In this document: positions 1 through 8,458 of the stretch, one piece after another
Layout: every line of letters begins with the position of its first letter
Numbering within the stretch: position 1 is the first letter of the stretch
Assembly: GCA_031261635.1 (NCBI GenBank)
Contig: JAISJH010000018.1
Coordinates: forward strand, 35,161 to 99,160
DNA from: Oscillospiraceae bacterium
GTDB lineage: Bacteria; Bacillota; Clostridia; Oscillospirales; Oscillospiraceae
Length of the DNA stretch: 64,000 bases
Direction: 5' to 3'
Notes under the pieces: model-generated
Database searches by the model: none
What the model was told of the DNA's origin: nothing
Seen by the model: the letters and a program-made list of their open reading frames with translations, nothing else
Made by a program: the position numbers and the translations under genes

Positions 1-1
1 C

Positions 2-1513
2 TCCGCGGTACTAATTCTTGCAATAGCGGCTGCTGCAATTCTTATTGGTGCGGGAAGCCTAAAAAACCCCGAGGACAGCTGGGAAAGCCCTCCCACACGC
101 GGCGACGGACCAAGCCCAAACGTCCCGCAGGAAGCGCAGGACGTACTAAATAACTACATCAAGGCAGTCAAAACCGGGGATATCAGCACAGCCATAGGCT
201 ATATGTATTACGAGGACGAGCGCGACTACCCGCAACCCGACGAAACACCCTGGTTCACAGATTACAATATCGTAAGCTACGGCTACATCAACGACGAACT
301 GTATTCTGTCACAATAACCGTTGACGCTGACACCCTTTCGCAGGGCTGGAATTTTTTAGGAAGCATAAACGGCGAATGGAAAGTGATTGCAAACGCGGGA
401 CAAATCCCCGCTGACATCGCTGAAAACATCGACTATAATAAATACGTCTACAGCGACCCTAATATTCTAAACCCGCGCCCCGGCGATACTGTTCAGAAAT
501 ATTTTGAACCCACACAGTGGATTGAATACTACCGCGACCAGGAGATTGTGGGCAATACCGCGCTCGAACTCGACGCGTACCCCGGCGTAGTCTTTAACTG
601 GACGCCCGAATCGATAACGGCAGTCACAGAGGACGGCGAAAAGCGGCTCTTTGGCGGTATGCCCGTCTGGGATACCTTCCTAACAGACCTGACGCAGGAC
701 GGACGGCCGGAAATCTGCGCCTCCGTAAGCTTTGGCTCGGGAATAGTCGATACCCGCGTCTGCGCCTACGACTACTACGAGGATACGCTCTATACCCTGT
801 CCGACCGCTTCTCCTACGACTATTGGCTCTCAATGAAGGGCGGAAATGTGTATGTCAGACAGACAAAATATATGGCAGACAATATGGATTTTTTAAGCGG
901 CGGCAACCTCGTAATCCGGGGCGGCGAACTCACGGGCTACAATCCCGATACCCGCAAATACCTCGACCGCACAGTCCCCGACGCGTCCCAATCGCCGCAG
1001 TATCAGCCAACGCAGTCGCCGCAGACAGGGCTAAAGCCGCTCGCGGAACTTCCCGCCGATTATGATTATTCACAGGCTCTGCGTGACAATTTGTTTATTC
1101 AAACCCTGAACGAGGTCTATAACCGTAATATAGTGGACAATTTCTACATAAACGCGCTGGCGGGAAAAGCCGCCTCTATGCGGACAATGCAGTACACGGT
1201 AGAAGGCGACCCTATTATAAAGGACTACGACTTTGACGGCAATATATACACCGTAACAAAGGATAACACCCGCGATAAATTCGGTCGCGGCGAAATAAAA
1301 AGCAAAACATACAAGTATCTAATAAAAATAGACCCGGCAAATTATAATACAATGCCGGATACAGTGCCGGAGGAATATAGCGAACCCGCGCAGATTGAAT
1401 ACTACCTAAGCAACGAAAAAGAAATAATGAAAACAGGAAGCAACGGCTACCCGGAATGGCTGACAGACGACGTAGAAAGCATACCGCCCCCAAACCCCGC
1501 CGCAGTGGCGTAG
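2..1513 (+). CDS. Truncated membrane-anchored protein with BlaR1-like C-terminal region and DUF4362 (5' partial)
   Basis: The reading frame is open to the left edge, so the true start lies outside the window; the first in-frame ATG (203) is internal. The visible product begins with one hydrophobic segment (about 18 residues, ILAIAAAAILIG), then a Pro/Gly-rich linker. A region follows that resembles the C-terminal domain of clostridial BlaR1/M56-type proteins (FNWTPESITAVTEDGEK, then LTQDGRPEICASVSFGSG and VCAYDYYEDTLYTLSDR). The last 150 or so residues, after a Pro/Gln linker, look like DUF4362 (MQYTVEGDPIIKDYDFDG, DNTRDKFGRGEIK). It is probably a single-pass protein with an extracytoplasmic sensory or binding part. 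The catalytic part of an M56 peptidase is not visible. The family match is from memory of motifs; the function is unknown. A family A repeat lies 67 bp after the stop. Confidence 0.7.
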   Translation, partial: SAVLILAIAAAAILIGAGSLKNPEDSWESPPTRGDGPSPNVPQEAQDVLNNYIKAVKTGDISTAIGYMYYEDERDYPQPDETPWFTDYNIVSYGYINDELYSVTITVDADTLSQGWNFLGSINGEWKVIANAGQIPADIAENIDYNKYVYSDPNILNPRPGDTVQKYFEPTQWIEYYRDQEIVGNTALELDAYPGVVFNWTPESITAVTEDGEKRLFGGMPVWDTFLTDLTQDGRPEICASVSFGSGIVDTRVCAYDYYEDTLYTLSDRFSYDYWLSMKGGNVYVRQTKYMADNMDFLSGGNLVIRGGELTGYNPDTRKYLDRTVPDASQSPQYQPTQSPQTGLKPLAELPADYDYSQALRDNLFIQTLNEVYNRNIVDNFYINALAGKAASMRTMQYTVEGDPIIKDYDFDGNIYTVTKDNTRDKFGRGEIKSKTYKYLIKIDPANYNTMPDTVPEEYSEPAQIEYYLSNEKEIMKTGSNGYPEWLTDDVESIPPPNPAAVA

Positions 1514-1579
1514 GGGGTTCATAAAGGTGAATAGGGGGGGGTCATAAAGTAAAAGAGCTTTTATAAAGTGAAAAGAGTT

Positions 1580-1740
1580 CGTCATTGCGAGCCGCGGAAA
1601 GCGTAAGATACGTACAACGTTTAGCGGCGAAGCAATCCAGTGCCGGGAGCCTCCGATACGTGTCTTTGGTCTCCGGCACTGGATTGCTTCGCGCCTAAAA
1701 CATAGTACGTATCTTAGGCTATCCGGCGCTCGCAATGACG
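1580..1740. repeat. Family A foldback element, copy 1
   Basis: The outer arms are CGTCATTGCGAGC and GCTCGCAATGACG. The inner arms are GCGAAGCAATCCAGTGCCGG and its complement CCGGCACTGGATTGCTTCGC. The element fills most of the 378 bp gap between the DUF4362 protein and the sigma factor gene. The rest of the gap is AT-rich, and no clear sigma-A promoter was found there. Confidence 0.9.
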
Positions 1741-1891
1741 GGGGAGGGACGGAGATGCGTCCCTAAAACTCACGTCCCTCCACCGTAATTATTCATTATT
1801 CCCTATTCATTGTTTTAAGTGCAATGCGCGCCGGAATTTCCCGTCTTTATAATTGAGGCGGGAAATCTCAATATTGAGGAGTGACAACCAT

Positions 1892-2434
1892 ATGGAAACT
1901 GAAATCATAGACTTATTCCTGAAACGTTCGGAGGACGCTCTTAGCGTTGCCACGGAAAAATTCGGCTCGTACTGCCGTAAAATCGCGGAGAACATACTAC
2001 ACAGCGGGGGCGACGCGGAGGAGTGCGTAAACGAAACCTGGCTGAAAGCGTGGAACAGTATCCCGCCGATGAAACCCCGCTCGCTTAAGGCCTTTCTGGG
2101 GAAAATCACGCGCAACATAGCCCTCGACCGCTGGGAAGCCGCGCATACTCAAAAACGCGGCGGCGGCGTAGTCGAGATAGCCCTTGACGAACTCGCGGAA
2201 TTTGCCTTACCCGAGGACGCCGACGGCGGCGAAATAACCCGCGTCATAAACGAATTTCTACACGCCGAGCCGCAGGAAAACTCTGACATTTTCGTAAAAC
2301 GCTACTGGTACCTGCAAAATATAAAGGCCATAGCCGCGGAGTACGGCTATGGCGAGAATAAAGTTACCTCTCTGCTGTTTCGTATGAGAGGGAGGCTGAA
2401 ACAAAAACTTGAAAGCGAGGATATAGTAATATGA
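1892..2434 (+). CDS. Sigma-70 family (ECF-like) RNA polymerase sigma factor
   Basis: This 180-residue protein has a region 2-like N-terminal half (GDAEECVNETWLKAWNSI, then FLGKITRNIALDRW) and a C-terminal region 4-like helix-turn-helix (IFVKRYWYLQNIKAIAAEYG, then SLLFRMRGRLKQKL). This is the pattern of short sigma-70/ECF factors. I chose ATG 1892 because GAGGAG lies about 10 bases upstream; an in-frame upstream extension lacks such a site. The stop codon overlaps the start of the next gene as ATGA, so the two are translationally coupled. The neighbour is a single-pass membrane protein, which fits a sigma/anti-sigma pair responding to an envelope signal. The target promoters are unknown. Confidence 0.85.
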   Translation: METEIIDLFLKRSEDALSVATEKFGSYCRKIAENILHSGGDAEECVNETWLKAWNSIPPMKPRSLKAFLGKITRNIALDRWEAAHTQKRGGGVVEIALDELAEFALPEDADGGEITRVINEFLHAEPQENSDIFVKRYWYLQNIKAIAAEYGYGENKVTSLLFRMRGRLKQKLESEDIVI

Positions 2435-3777
2435 AAATCCTAAAATCAATAGAAAACATCGACGACGAACTCATAACCCGCGCCGAACCTACCGGGCAAA
2501 CGCGTGTGCGCTTCACCGCGCGTCTGAAATGGGCGTTGCCGCTCGCGGCCTGTCTTGCCGTAGCGATTTATTTCGCAATGCCGCTGTTAAACACACAGCC
2601 CACGGACGGCGCAGCGGACACGGACGGCGCTTCGGACATTTTAGCAGGTCAGGCCGATAACGCAGCGGACAGTTTAGAGACCGAAGCCGGTACGGGTGGC
2701 GCACTAATCTCGGTGGGTACGGACGCTGAACCTGAAAATTGGCAGAAAATACCCTCGGACGAGCGCGTAATGCTTCCCGCGCCGCCGCTTAAAATCGACC
2801 CTTCGATAATGTACGAGGCCTGCTATATCGCGCTGGAGGACTGGCGCGGGCTACCCGCCTCCGGCAATGTTCTAAACGAAAAATGGGGCGATACAGGAAC
2901 CGCCGCCGCAGACAGGCTCGCGTTTACCGACCTCGACATTTTAATAAAGACCGCGGACGCGTTCGTGCTTACCGCGAACGTAATTGAAATTGCCGCCGAG
3001 GGCGATAATATGCAAACCGCGCTCGTGGAATATATTCCGCTTGCCGCAGGAAATTTAGACACAAGCGAGTGGAACGATATAACGGTATCTACAGGCAACC
3101 AAGTTCTTATCCGTCAGTACCTCATAGGCGGCTGTGCAATGGACGAGGCCAGTAACCTCCTGCGAGCGGGCGGTATATACGTCCTGCCGCTACGCTTCCA
3201 GCCGGGCTACTCGGCATATGAGGTTGTAGGCGATTTCGACGTACTGTTCGAGCTTGACGACGAGGGGAAAATGTTTTCACATTCGTCCTACCCGGAATTA
3301 AATAAATACGACGGCTATACTCTGCCGGAGTTTATAAGCACGCTCGAAGCGGCAACGGGGGAAAAACCGTCGCTACGCGCAACCCCGACCCCGATTAACG
3401 AGCCTGTAGAACCCGCCGCGGCGGCGTCGCCGAACGTCTTTGCGGCACCGAACAGACTACCGGGCGAGCCGCAGGAGCGTCTGGGCGAAACATACATCAG
3501 CATAATATCGCAGGAGGACGCGTATAACCTCTTAACGGAAACTTACGCGATACAGGGCTTAGGCGCGGTAAAAGCGGAGTTTAGGGCAATAACAACCCTA
3601 TGGGAAAAAATAGACGCGTACCTATTCGAGGTAACGCTCCCCGACGGAACCGACGAATACGGAGCGATAAGCGTAAACGCGGGAGCGTTTATAAGACTAA
3701 ACAAACTAGCTGACGGCGGCTTCGAGGCAATAGCAGGAATAGCGGCGGCAGAAGGCAGTGGGGAAGTGCGGGAATAA
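2431..3777 (+). CDS. Single-pass membrane protein, probable anti-sigma partner
   Basis: This 448-residue protein starts in an ATGA overlap with the sigma factor gene. The N-terminus (about residues 1-32) is a short cytoplasmic segment, MKILKSIENIDDELITRAEP. One membrane helix follows (about 33-53, LPLAACLAVAIYFAMPLL), then a long extracytoplasmic part. That part has a low-complexity Ala/Asp/Gly linker, a globular region of about 200 residues, a Pro/Ala-rich linker and a second small globular domain near the C-terminus. The layout and coupling fit clostridial regulators encoded downstream of ECF-like sigma factors, where the short cytoplasmic N-terminus binds sigma. No zinc-binding anti-sigma motif (HxxxCxxC) is visible, so the anti-sigma role is inferred from context only. 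Confidence 0.7.
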   Translation: MKILKSIENIDDELITRAEPTGQTRVRFTARLKWALPLAACLAVAIYFAMPLLNTQPTDGAADTDGASDILAGQADNAADSLETEAGTGGALISVGTDAEPENWQKIPSDERVMLPAPPLKIDPSIMYEACYIALEDWRGLPASGNVLNEKWGDTGTAAADRLAFTDLDILIKTADAFVLTANVIEIAAEGDNMQTALVEYIPLAAGNLDTSEWNDITVSTGNQVLIRQYLIGGCAMDEASNLLRAGGIYVLPLRFQPGYSAYEVVGDFDVLFELDDEGKMFSHSSYPELNKYDGYTLPEFISTLEAATGEKPSLRATPTPINEPVEPAAAASPNVFAAPNRLPGEPQERLGETYISIISQEDAYNLLTETYAIQGLGAVKAEFRAITTLWEKIDAYLFEVTLPDGTDEYGAISVNAGAFIRLNKLADGGFEAIAGIAAAEGSGEVRE

Positions 3778-3794
3778 ACCACTACAAACATAAA

Positions 3795-3824
3795 CGTAGG
3801 GGCGCGATAAATCGCGCCCCTACG
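3795..3824 (+). terminator. Perfect 14-bp palindrome after the sigma/anti-sigma operon
   Basis: The arms CGTAGGGGCGCGAT and ATCGCGCCCCTACG are separated by AA and lie 17 bp after the stop codon. This is a family C repeat variant. There is no T-tract, so intrinsic termination is possible but not certain. Confidence 0.45.
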
Positions 3825-3984
3825 CCGTGTCAATATACGTTGCGGCGTGTAGGGGCGGGTTTCAAACCCGCCCTCCCCCGTCCCACGCCGTGCGCGTGGT
3901 GCGCCGTCCCGGCGCCCCGTCATTGCGAGCCGCGCGAAGCAATCCAAGCCCAGTACCCCCGGCTTACCCAGCGTCCCGGCGCAC

Positions 3985-4146
3985 CGTCATTGCGAGCGCC
4001 GCCGCACTTGCGATACGTAGGACGTATAGGCGCGCGGCAATCCAGTGCCGGGAGTGTAACATACGTATGTTTTCCCCCCGGCACTGGATTGCTTCGCACC
4101 TGTAACTGGGTACGTATCGCACACTTACCGGTGCTTCGCAATGACG
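3985..4146. repeat. Family A foldback element, copy 2
   Basis: The outer arms CGTCATTGCGAG and CTTCGCAATGACG bracket the inner pair GGCAATCCAGTGCCGG and CCGGCACTGGATTGC. It is nearly the same sequence as the copy at 49476-49636. Confidence 0.9.
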
Positions 4147-4308
4147 GACTTTTGAATGGCTACCTTTTCAATACACGTACAAAACCCACGTCCCGCGTCC
4201 CCCCCGTCCAAACCTCCGTCTCTGATATCTGATATTTGCTAACTGTTAACTGAACTATCGTCTCTGATATTTGATATTTGATAACTGTTATCTGGAATAA
4301 CTGCTAAC

Positions 4309-4346
4309 TGTCAACAGTTGACACGGTTTGCTAAATATGGTATAAT
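4309..4346 (+). promoter_or_regulatory. Sigma-A promoter with a palindrome over the -35 box
   Basis: TTGACA (4318-4323) and TATAAT (4341-4346) are 17 bp apart, with TG one base upstream of the -10. A perfect 7-1-7 palindrome, TGTCAACAGTTGACA (4309-4323), covers the -35 box and could be a repressor operator. The promoter drives the FAD oxidoreductase gene at 4393. Confidence 0.8.
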
Positions 4347-4392
4347 AACAAAAATAACACGTGTATTCGTAACACACAGAAAGGCGGCGCGT

Positions 4393-5838
4393 ATGGCAAC
4401 GTATGGTTCGGAGGTATTCAGCGCTTACGATTCGGTTCACCAGTTTGACAGGAAGGGCAAAACCTCAAAAACGCTTGAGGAAGCGCGGAGGACTGTCGAG
4501 GTAATCCGCGAAACTGACGTTATAGTCGTCGGAGGCGGTCCCGGAGGCATCGCGGCGGCGGTATCGGCGGCGCGGGCGGGGGCTAAGACTATACTTATTG
4601 AACGCTACGGTCATCTCGGAGGTATGTCAACGGGAGGGCTTGTCAATATAATCCCTAATCTGGGGAGCATATACGGCGAGCGTTTAATAGGCGGCTTTTG
4701 CCAGGAACTGCTTGACAGGCTCGCGGCGCGGGACGCGGCGAGCGCGCCGGAGGCTCAATACTGGGGGAAGCCGAACGCCGCAGTAGTCGGCAAATACGTC
4801 AACGCGAATATGACGCACTTTTACGTAAGAAAAAACGCCGAGGGCGAGTACATAACGCTCTACACGGCGGTAATCGACCCGGAAGTCGCTAAGGACGAGA
4901 TAAACGCGATGGTTTACGAGTCCGGCTCGGAACTGCTCCTGCACACCTGGGTAACGGAGCCGATTATTGAGGACGGAGCGGTAAAGGGCGTTATAGTCGA
5001 GAGCAAATCCGGGCGGCAGGCGTTACTGGGTAAGGTTATAATCGACTGTTCCGGGGACGGCGACCTCCTGCCTAAAACGGGAGTTGAGACTACCGACTAT
5101 ATGGTTCCCGGCTCGCGTATAGCGCAGTTTGGCTGGGTGTACTGGATTTGCAACGTTGACCTTGCGAAATATGACGAGTTCGTTTCAAACGAGCCGGAGG
5201 CGTATAAACGCGTTAGCGAGGAGATTACAAAAGCCGGAGGCTCGGTGTTTTTTTCAAGGGGTCTGCTCGATAACCAGGAGGGCGTTGTGTGGGTTCACCG
5301 TCTTGTAGGTTCGCTTAACCAGACGGATATTGAGGAAATGACTTACATAGACGCAAAAACGCGCACAGAGCAGGTGCGCGGCTGGGAGCTTCTTAAAAAG
5401 CATATGCCGGGCTTTGAAAAGAGCTTTATAATGCTGAGTTCGCCGCAACTCGGAACCTCCGGCGGGCGCAGGATAATCGGCGAATATTATCTGACGGAAA
5501 AGGATATGGATACTGACACGCCCTTTGAGGATACTATAGCGATATTTGCCGATAACGACCGGGGCGAGCTGTCGCTTAAGTATCCGCGCACGTATATACC
5601 CTACCGTTCATTGATACCGAAGGGGATAGACGGACTGCTTGTAGCGTGCAGGGCGTTTTCCTCCGACCACGAGTTTCAGGAGTTTTTCAATCTTATACCG
5701 CACTGTATGTGCTTCGGACAGGCGGCGGGAGCCGCCGCGGCAATAGCCGTAAGCGACGGAGTAAGCGTCCGGGACGTTGACTTCACAAAACTGCGGAGCG
5801 AGCTGCTAAAACACGGCGCGATACTGCCGAATATATAG
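4393..5838 (+). CDS. FAD-dependent oxidoreductase (FAD_oxidored family)
   Basis: This 481-residue flavoprotein has a dinucleotide-binding motif near residue 46 (VVGGGPGGIAAAVSAARAG) and the family signature YGHLGGMSTGGLVN. The C-terminal half contains IPYRSLIPKGIDGLLVACR and FGQAAGAAAAIAVS, the conserved end of FAD-dependent oxidoreductases of the PF12831 type. ATG 4393 is chosen because AGAAAGGCGG lies just upstream; the frame extends further back but there overlaps the promoter. No signal peptide is visible. The substrate is unknown. It lies upstream of a second flavoprotein, a ferredoxin and a URO-D-like protein, separated from them by a family A repeat, and may act on the same substrate. 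Confidence 0.85.
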   Translation: MATYGSEVFSAYDSVHQFDRKGKTSKTLEEARRTVEVIRETDVIVVGGGPGGIAAAVSAARAGAKTILIERYGHLGGMSTGGLVNIIPNLGSIYGERLIGGFCQELLDRLAARDAASAPEAQYWGKPNAAVVGKYVNANMTHFYVRKNAEGEYITLYTAVIDPEVAKDEINAMVYESGSELLLHTWVTEPIIEDGAVKGVIVESKSGRQALLGKVIIDCSGDGDLLPKTGVETTDYMVPGSRIAQFGWVYWICNVDLAKYDEFVSNEPEAYKRVSEEITKAGGSVFFSRGLLDNQEGVVWVHRLVGSLNQTDIEEMTYIDAKTRTEQVRGWELLKKHMPGFEKSFIMLSSPQLGTSGGRRIIGEYYLTEKDMDTDTPFEDTIAIFADNDRGELSLKYPRTYIPYRSLIPKGIDGLLVACRAFSSDHEFQEFFNLIPHCMCFGQAAGAAAAIAVSDGVSVRDVDFTKLRSELLKHGAILPNI

Positions 5839-5877
5839 CGCGTAATTAGTAAAGAAAGTGCGGAAAACTCAAAAGTC

Positions 5878-6037
5878 CGTCATTGCGAAGCACCGGTAAG
5901 CTTAACATACAACGCGGTATAGGTGCGAAGCAATCCAGTAGTAAGAGCCACAGATACGTATGTTACGCCTCCGGCACTGGATTGCCGCGCCGGTCTCACT
6001 GGTACGTATCGCGAGCGTTCCGCGGCTCGCAATGACG
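5878..6037. repeat. Family A foldback element, copy 3
   Basis: The arms are CGTCATTGCGAAGCACCGG and GGCTCGCAATGACG around GCGAAGCAATCCAG. It separates the two flavoprotein genes within the presumed cluster. No promoter was recognised in the 311 bp gap (5839-6149). Confidence 0.9.
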
Positions 6038-6149
6038 GGCTTTTGACTCGCTACGTGATACTTAACCCGCTACTCCTTGAATACACGCTCAATTATAACA
6101 CATCACATCACATCAAAATCACCACATCAAACAGAAAGAGGGAGAACGT

Positions 6150-8111
6150 ATGGCAAAGCAGATTAACTATGGCAGCGAACCCGCTAAGTGGCCGTACCCG
6201 GTGCGGTACGATGTTGAGAACCGCGTAGAAACGGACGTGCTGATTATCGGCGCGGGCGTAGCGGGGGCAATGGCGGGGCTAAGGGCTGCGCGGCGCGGAG
6301 TAAAGGTCGCCGTAGTCGACAAGTCGCCCGTGGACACCAGCGGAAGCGGGGGAAGCGGGCTTGACCACTACCTCGACTGCTTCTCAAACCCCGACTGCGC
6401 GATAACGCCGGAGGAAGTTATGGACCTGCCCCACGAGGAAAATTACTTTATGCCGCGCCGTGACCACAGGTCGTACATACATATGAAAGGCTCCTGGGAA
6501 AACCTCCTCGAAATGGAAAAACTGGGGCTGCACTTCCGCGACGAGGAGGACGAATTTAAGGGCGCGCCGTTCCGCGACGATAAGACAAAGATTATGTACG
6601 CCTACGATTATAAAACCCGCTCGTCAATCCGTCTGCGCGGCGGCGCGGCGCTCAAAAAGCATATGCGTGACGGTCTCGCTAAGGAGGCGACCGTGGCGCT
6701 TTACGAGCGTGTTATGATTACGTCGCTTTTAACGGAAAACGGCAAGCCGGGGGCGCGGATAACGGGCGCAACGGGCTTTAACGAGGAAAGCGGCGAGTTC
6801 TACGTATTCAGCGCGAAGTGCGTTATTATCAGCACTGCCGGAGTATCAATGCAGGGTACGCAGACCTGGACGTTTAACTCTGAAATGTTCGCAAACGGCT
6901 ACAGGGCAGACCCGCGCAATACCGGGGACGGCGTGGCAATGGCGTGGAACGCGGGCGCGGAACTCTACAGCGAGGAATCCTTCGGGCAAAGTATGATGAC
7001 AGGTCCCTTCGGCTGGCCCTGGTACGGTATCGGCAACCCCGACAATACCTGGCACCCCTGTACTATTGTCGATAACAAGGGTACGGTAATACCGTGGATA
7101 GACTCGCAGGGCAATCCGATTACAACTGTTGAGGAGCGCACCTTACCCGCGCCCGGCGAGAGGTTTATGAGTATGAACCGCCCTACGCCCTATATCGACC
7201 CGGAGCTTATTCGCAACGGAACGTATGAGCTGCCGCTCTGGGCTGATTTATCGTCGCTTCCCGAACACGAGCGGCGCGGTATCTGGGGCTTGATGGTCGG
7301 CAACGAGGGACGGACGCGCTACGCGGTCTACGACTACTACAACAAGGCGGGTTTTAACCCCGACACGGATATGCTGCAATGCCCTGTTATGACGCCTGAA
7401 AACTTCGGGAACCGCTGGAAAGACTGGTTCCAGGGCGAACCCGATAACAATAAATTCTGGAAAGCCGACACGCTAAAGGGCATAGCGAGCGACTGGAAGC
7501 AGATGTCAAATGTCGAGGGTCTATTCGTATCCGGCTCGGAATCGGGGCAGGGCGGCGCGGTAGCGGGTTCCTCCGGCGGCTACGCGGGAAACCGCGCGGC
7601 AGAATACGCGCTAAAGGTAACGCGCGGGCAGATAAGCGAAGCGCAGGTTGCGGCAGAAAAAGAGCGCGTATACGCTCCCGTAAAACGCGCGGGAAACGAG
7701 GAAGCCTCCGTAAGCTGGAAAGAGCTGTGGATGGGCTTAAACCGCGTTATGCAGCAGGACTGCGGGGAGTTTCGCTCGGTTGCGCTCTGTAAGCACGGTC
7801 TGATGTGGCTTGACAGTATCAAGAAGCACGAAATGCGGCTCACTTACGCGCGAAATCCTCACGAACTGGCGCGTGTGCTTGAAGCGGAGAGCCGCGTTAC
7901 AGTCGCGGAGATTTATCTCTATCTCTGCCTCGCGAATTTTGAATCCGAAGCGGAGGGTATTGCGAAAGACAAGCTGATGTTTACAAAGCTTATAGACGGC
8001 GAAATGATACGCACATACAAGGAGGACGGCTGGTGGCTGAAGGCTCCCTACGCCCCTACCTACAAGGAAAACTACGACAATTGCCGCGCGCTTGAAAAGG
8101 AGGCACAGTGA
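6150..8111 (+). CDS. FAD-dependent oxidoreductase, succinate dehydrogenase/APS reductase-alpha-like
   Basis: This 653-residue flavoprotein has a glycine-rich FAD motif (VLIIGAGVAGAMAGLRAARR) near residue 34, followed by VVDKSPVDTSGSGGSGLDHY, where fumarate reductase, succinate dehydrogenase and APS reductase flavoproteins carry their FAD-contact serines. A later SGSESGQGGAVAGSSGGYAG segment matches the second FAD-contact region, and a helical C-terminal domain follows. The SD is AGAGGGAG before ATG 6150. The stop (TGA, 8109-8111) is followed after one base by the ferredoxin start, so the two are co-translated. This pairing resembles AprA/AprB of adenylylsulfate reductase, but no sulfate-activation gene is present. 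A generic flavoprotein/ferredoxin electron-transfer pair is the safer call. Confidence 0.8.
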   Translation: MAKQINYGSEPAKWPYPVRYDVENRVETDVLIIGAGVAGAMAGLRAARRGVKVAVVDKSPVDTSGSGGSGLDHYLDCFSNPDCAITPEEVMDLPHEENYFMPRRDHRSYIHMKGSWENLLEMEKLGLHFRDEEDEFKGAPFRDDKTKIMYAYDYKTRSSIRLRGGAALKKHMRDGLAKEATVALYERVMITSLLTENGKPGARITGATGFNEESGEFYVFSAKCVIISTAGVSMQGTQTWTFNSEMFANGYRADPRNTGDGVAMAWNAGAELYSEESFGQSMMTGPFGWPWYGIGNPDNTWHPCTIVDNKGTVIPWIDSQGNPITTVEERTLPAPGERFMSMNRPTPYIDPELIRNGTYELPLWADLSSLPEHERRGIWGLMVGNEGRTRYAVYDYYNKAGFNPDTDMLQCPVMTPENFGNRWKDWFQGEPDNNKFWKADTLKGIASDWKQMSNVEGLFVSGSESGQGGAVAGSSGGYAGNRAAEYALKVTRGQISEAQVAAEKERVYAPVKRAGNEEASVSWKELWMGLNRVMQQDCGEFRSVALCKHGLMWLDSIKKHEMRLTYARNPHELARVLEAESRVTVAEIYLYLCLANFESEAEGIAKDKLMFTKLIDGEMIRTYKEDGWWLKAPYAPTYKENYDNCRALEKEAQ

Positions 8112-8112
8112 T

Positions 8113-8445
8113 ATGGAAGCGTATTTAGTACCGAACCCGATTGCCCCGAACCAAACCGTATCGGTTGACTCGGAGAAATGTATAGCCTGCAACGAGTGTA
8201 CGCGCCATTGCAGGACGCAGACGCTTATGCCGAACCCCGAAGCGGGAAACCCGCCGATTGTAATTTACCCTGACGAATGTTGGTTCTGCGGCTGCTGTAT
8301 TGCCGCCTGTCCTAAAGGCGCGATAACTATGCGCTACCCGATTAACCAGCGCGTGTTTTTCAAGCGCAGGGAGAGCGGCGAGGTGTACCGTATAGGCGGC
8401 CCCGACGCTCCTCCGCAGACATATTTCAAACCGCCTGTCGGCTGA
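8113..8445 (+). CDS. 2x[4Fe-4S] ferredoxin subunit
   Basis: This 110-residue protein has two four-cysteine motifs: CIACNECTRHC, and CWFCGCCIAACP about 40 residues later. Each fits CxxCxxCxxxC and predicts two [4Fe-4S] clusters; the second has an extra cysteine. The start at 8113 has AAAAGGAGG just upstream, inside the end of the flavoprotein gene. The protein should carry electrons to or from the flavin of its upstream partner. The arrangement resembles AprB or a ferredoxin-like subunit of fumarate reductase-type complexes. It has no membrane segment, so a cytoplasmic complex is expected. Confidence 0.9.
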   Translation: MEAYLVPNPIAPNQTVSVDSEKCIACNECTRHCRTQTLMPNPEAGNPPIVIYPDECWFCGCCIAACPKGAITMRYPINQRVFFKRRESGEVYRIGGPDAPPQTYFKPPVG

Positions 8446-8458
8446 AAAGAGGTTTATT

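Larger units (their letters stand above)
3778..4392. repeat. Intergenic repeat block (families C, A, B)
   Basis: The gap holds a family C palindrome (3795-3824), a second family C copy (about 3849-3876), a partial family A end (3918-3954, reaching GCGAAGCAATCCAAGCCCAG), a full family A element (3985-4146) and two inverted family B copies (about 4217-4253 and 4259-4294). A sigma-A promoter for the next gene follows the last B copy. I see no real gene in it; the open frames here are translations of repeats. Confidence 0.85.

Noticed and set aside
3827-4232. Overlapping open frames of 90-130 residues in the gap before the FAD oxidoreductase
   Set aside because: They translate family A and C repeats in several frames, have no SD, and resemble other repeat translations in the window.
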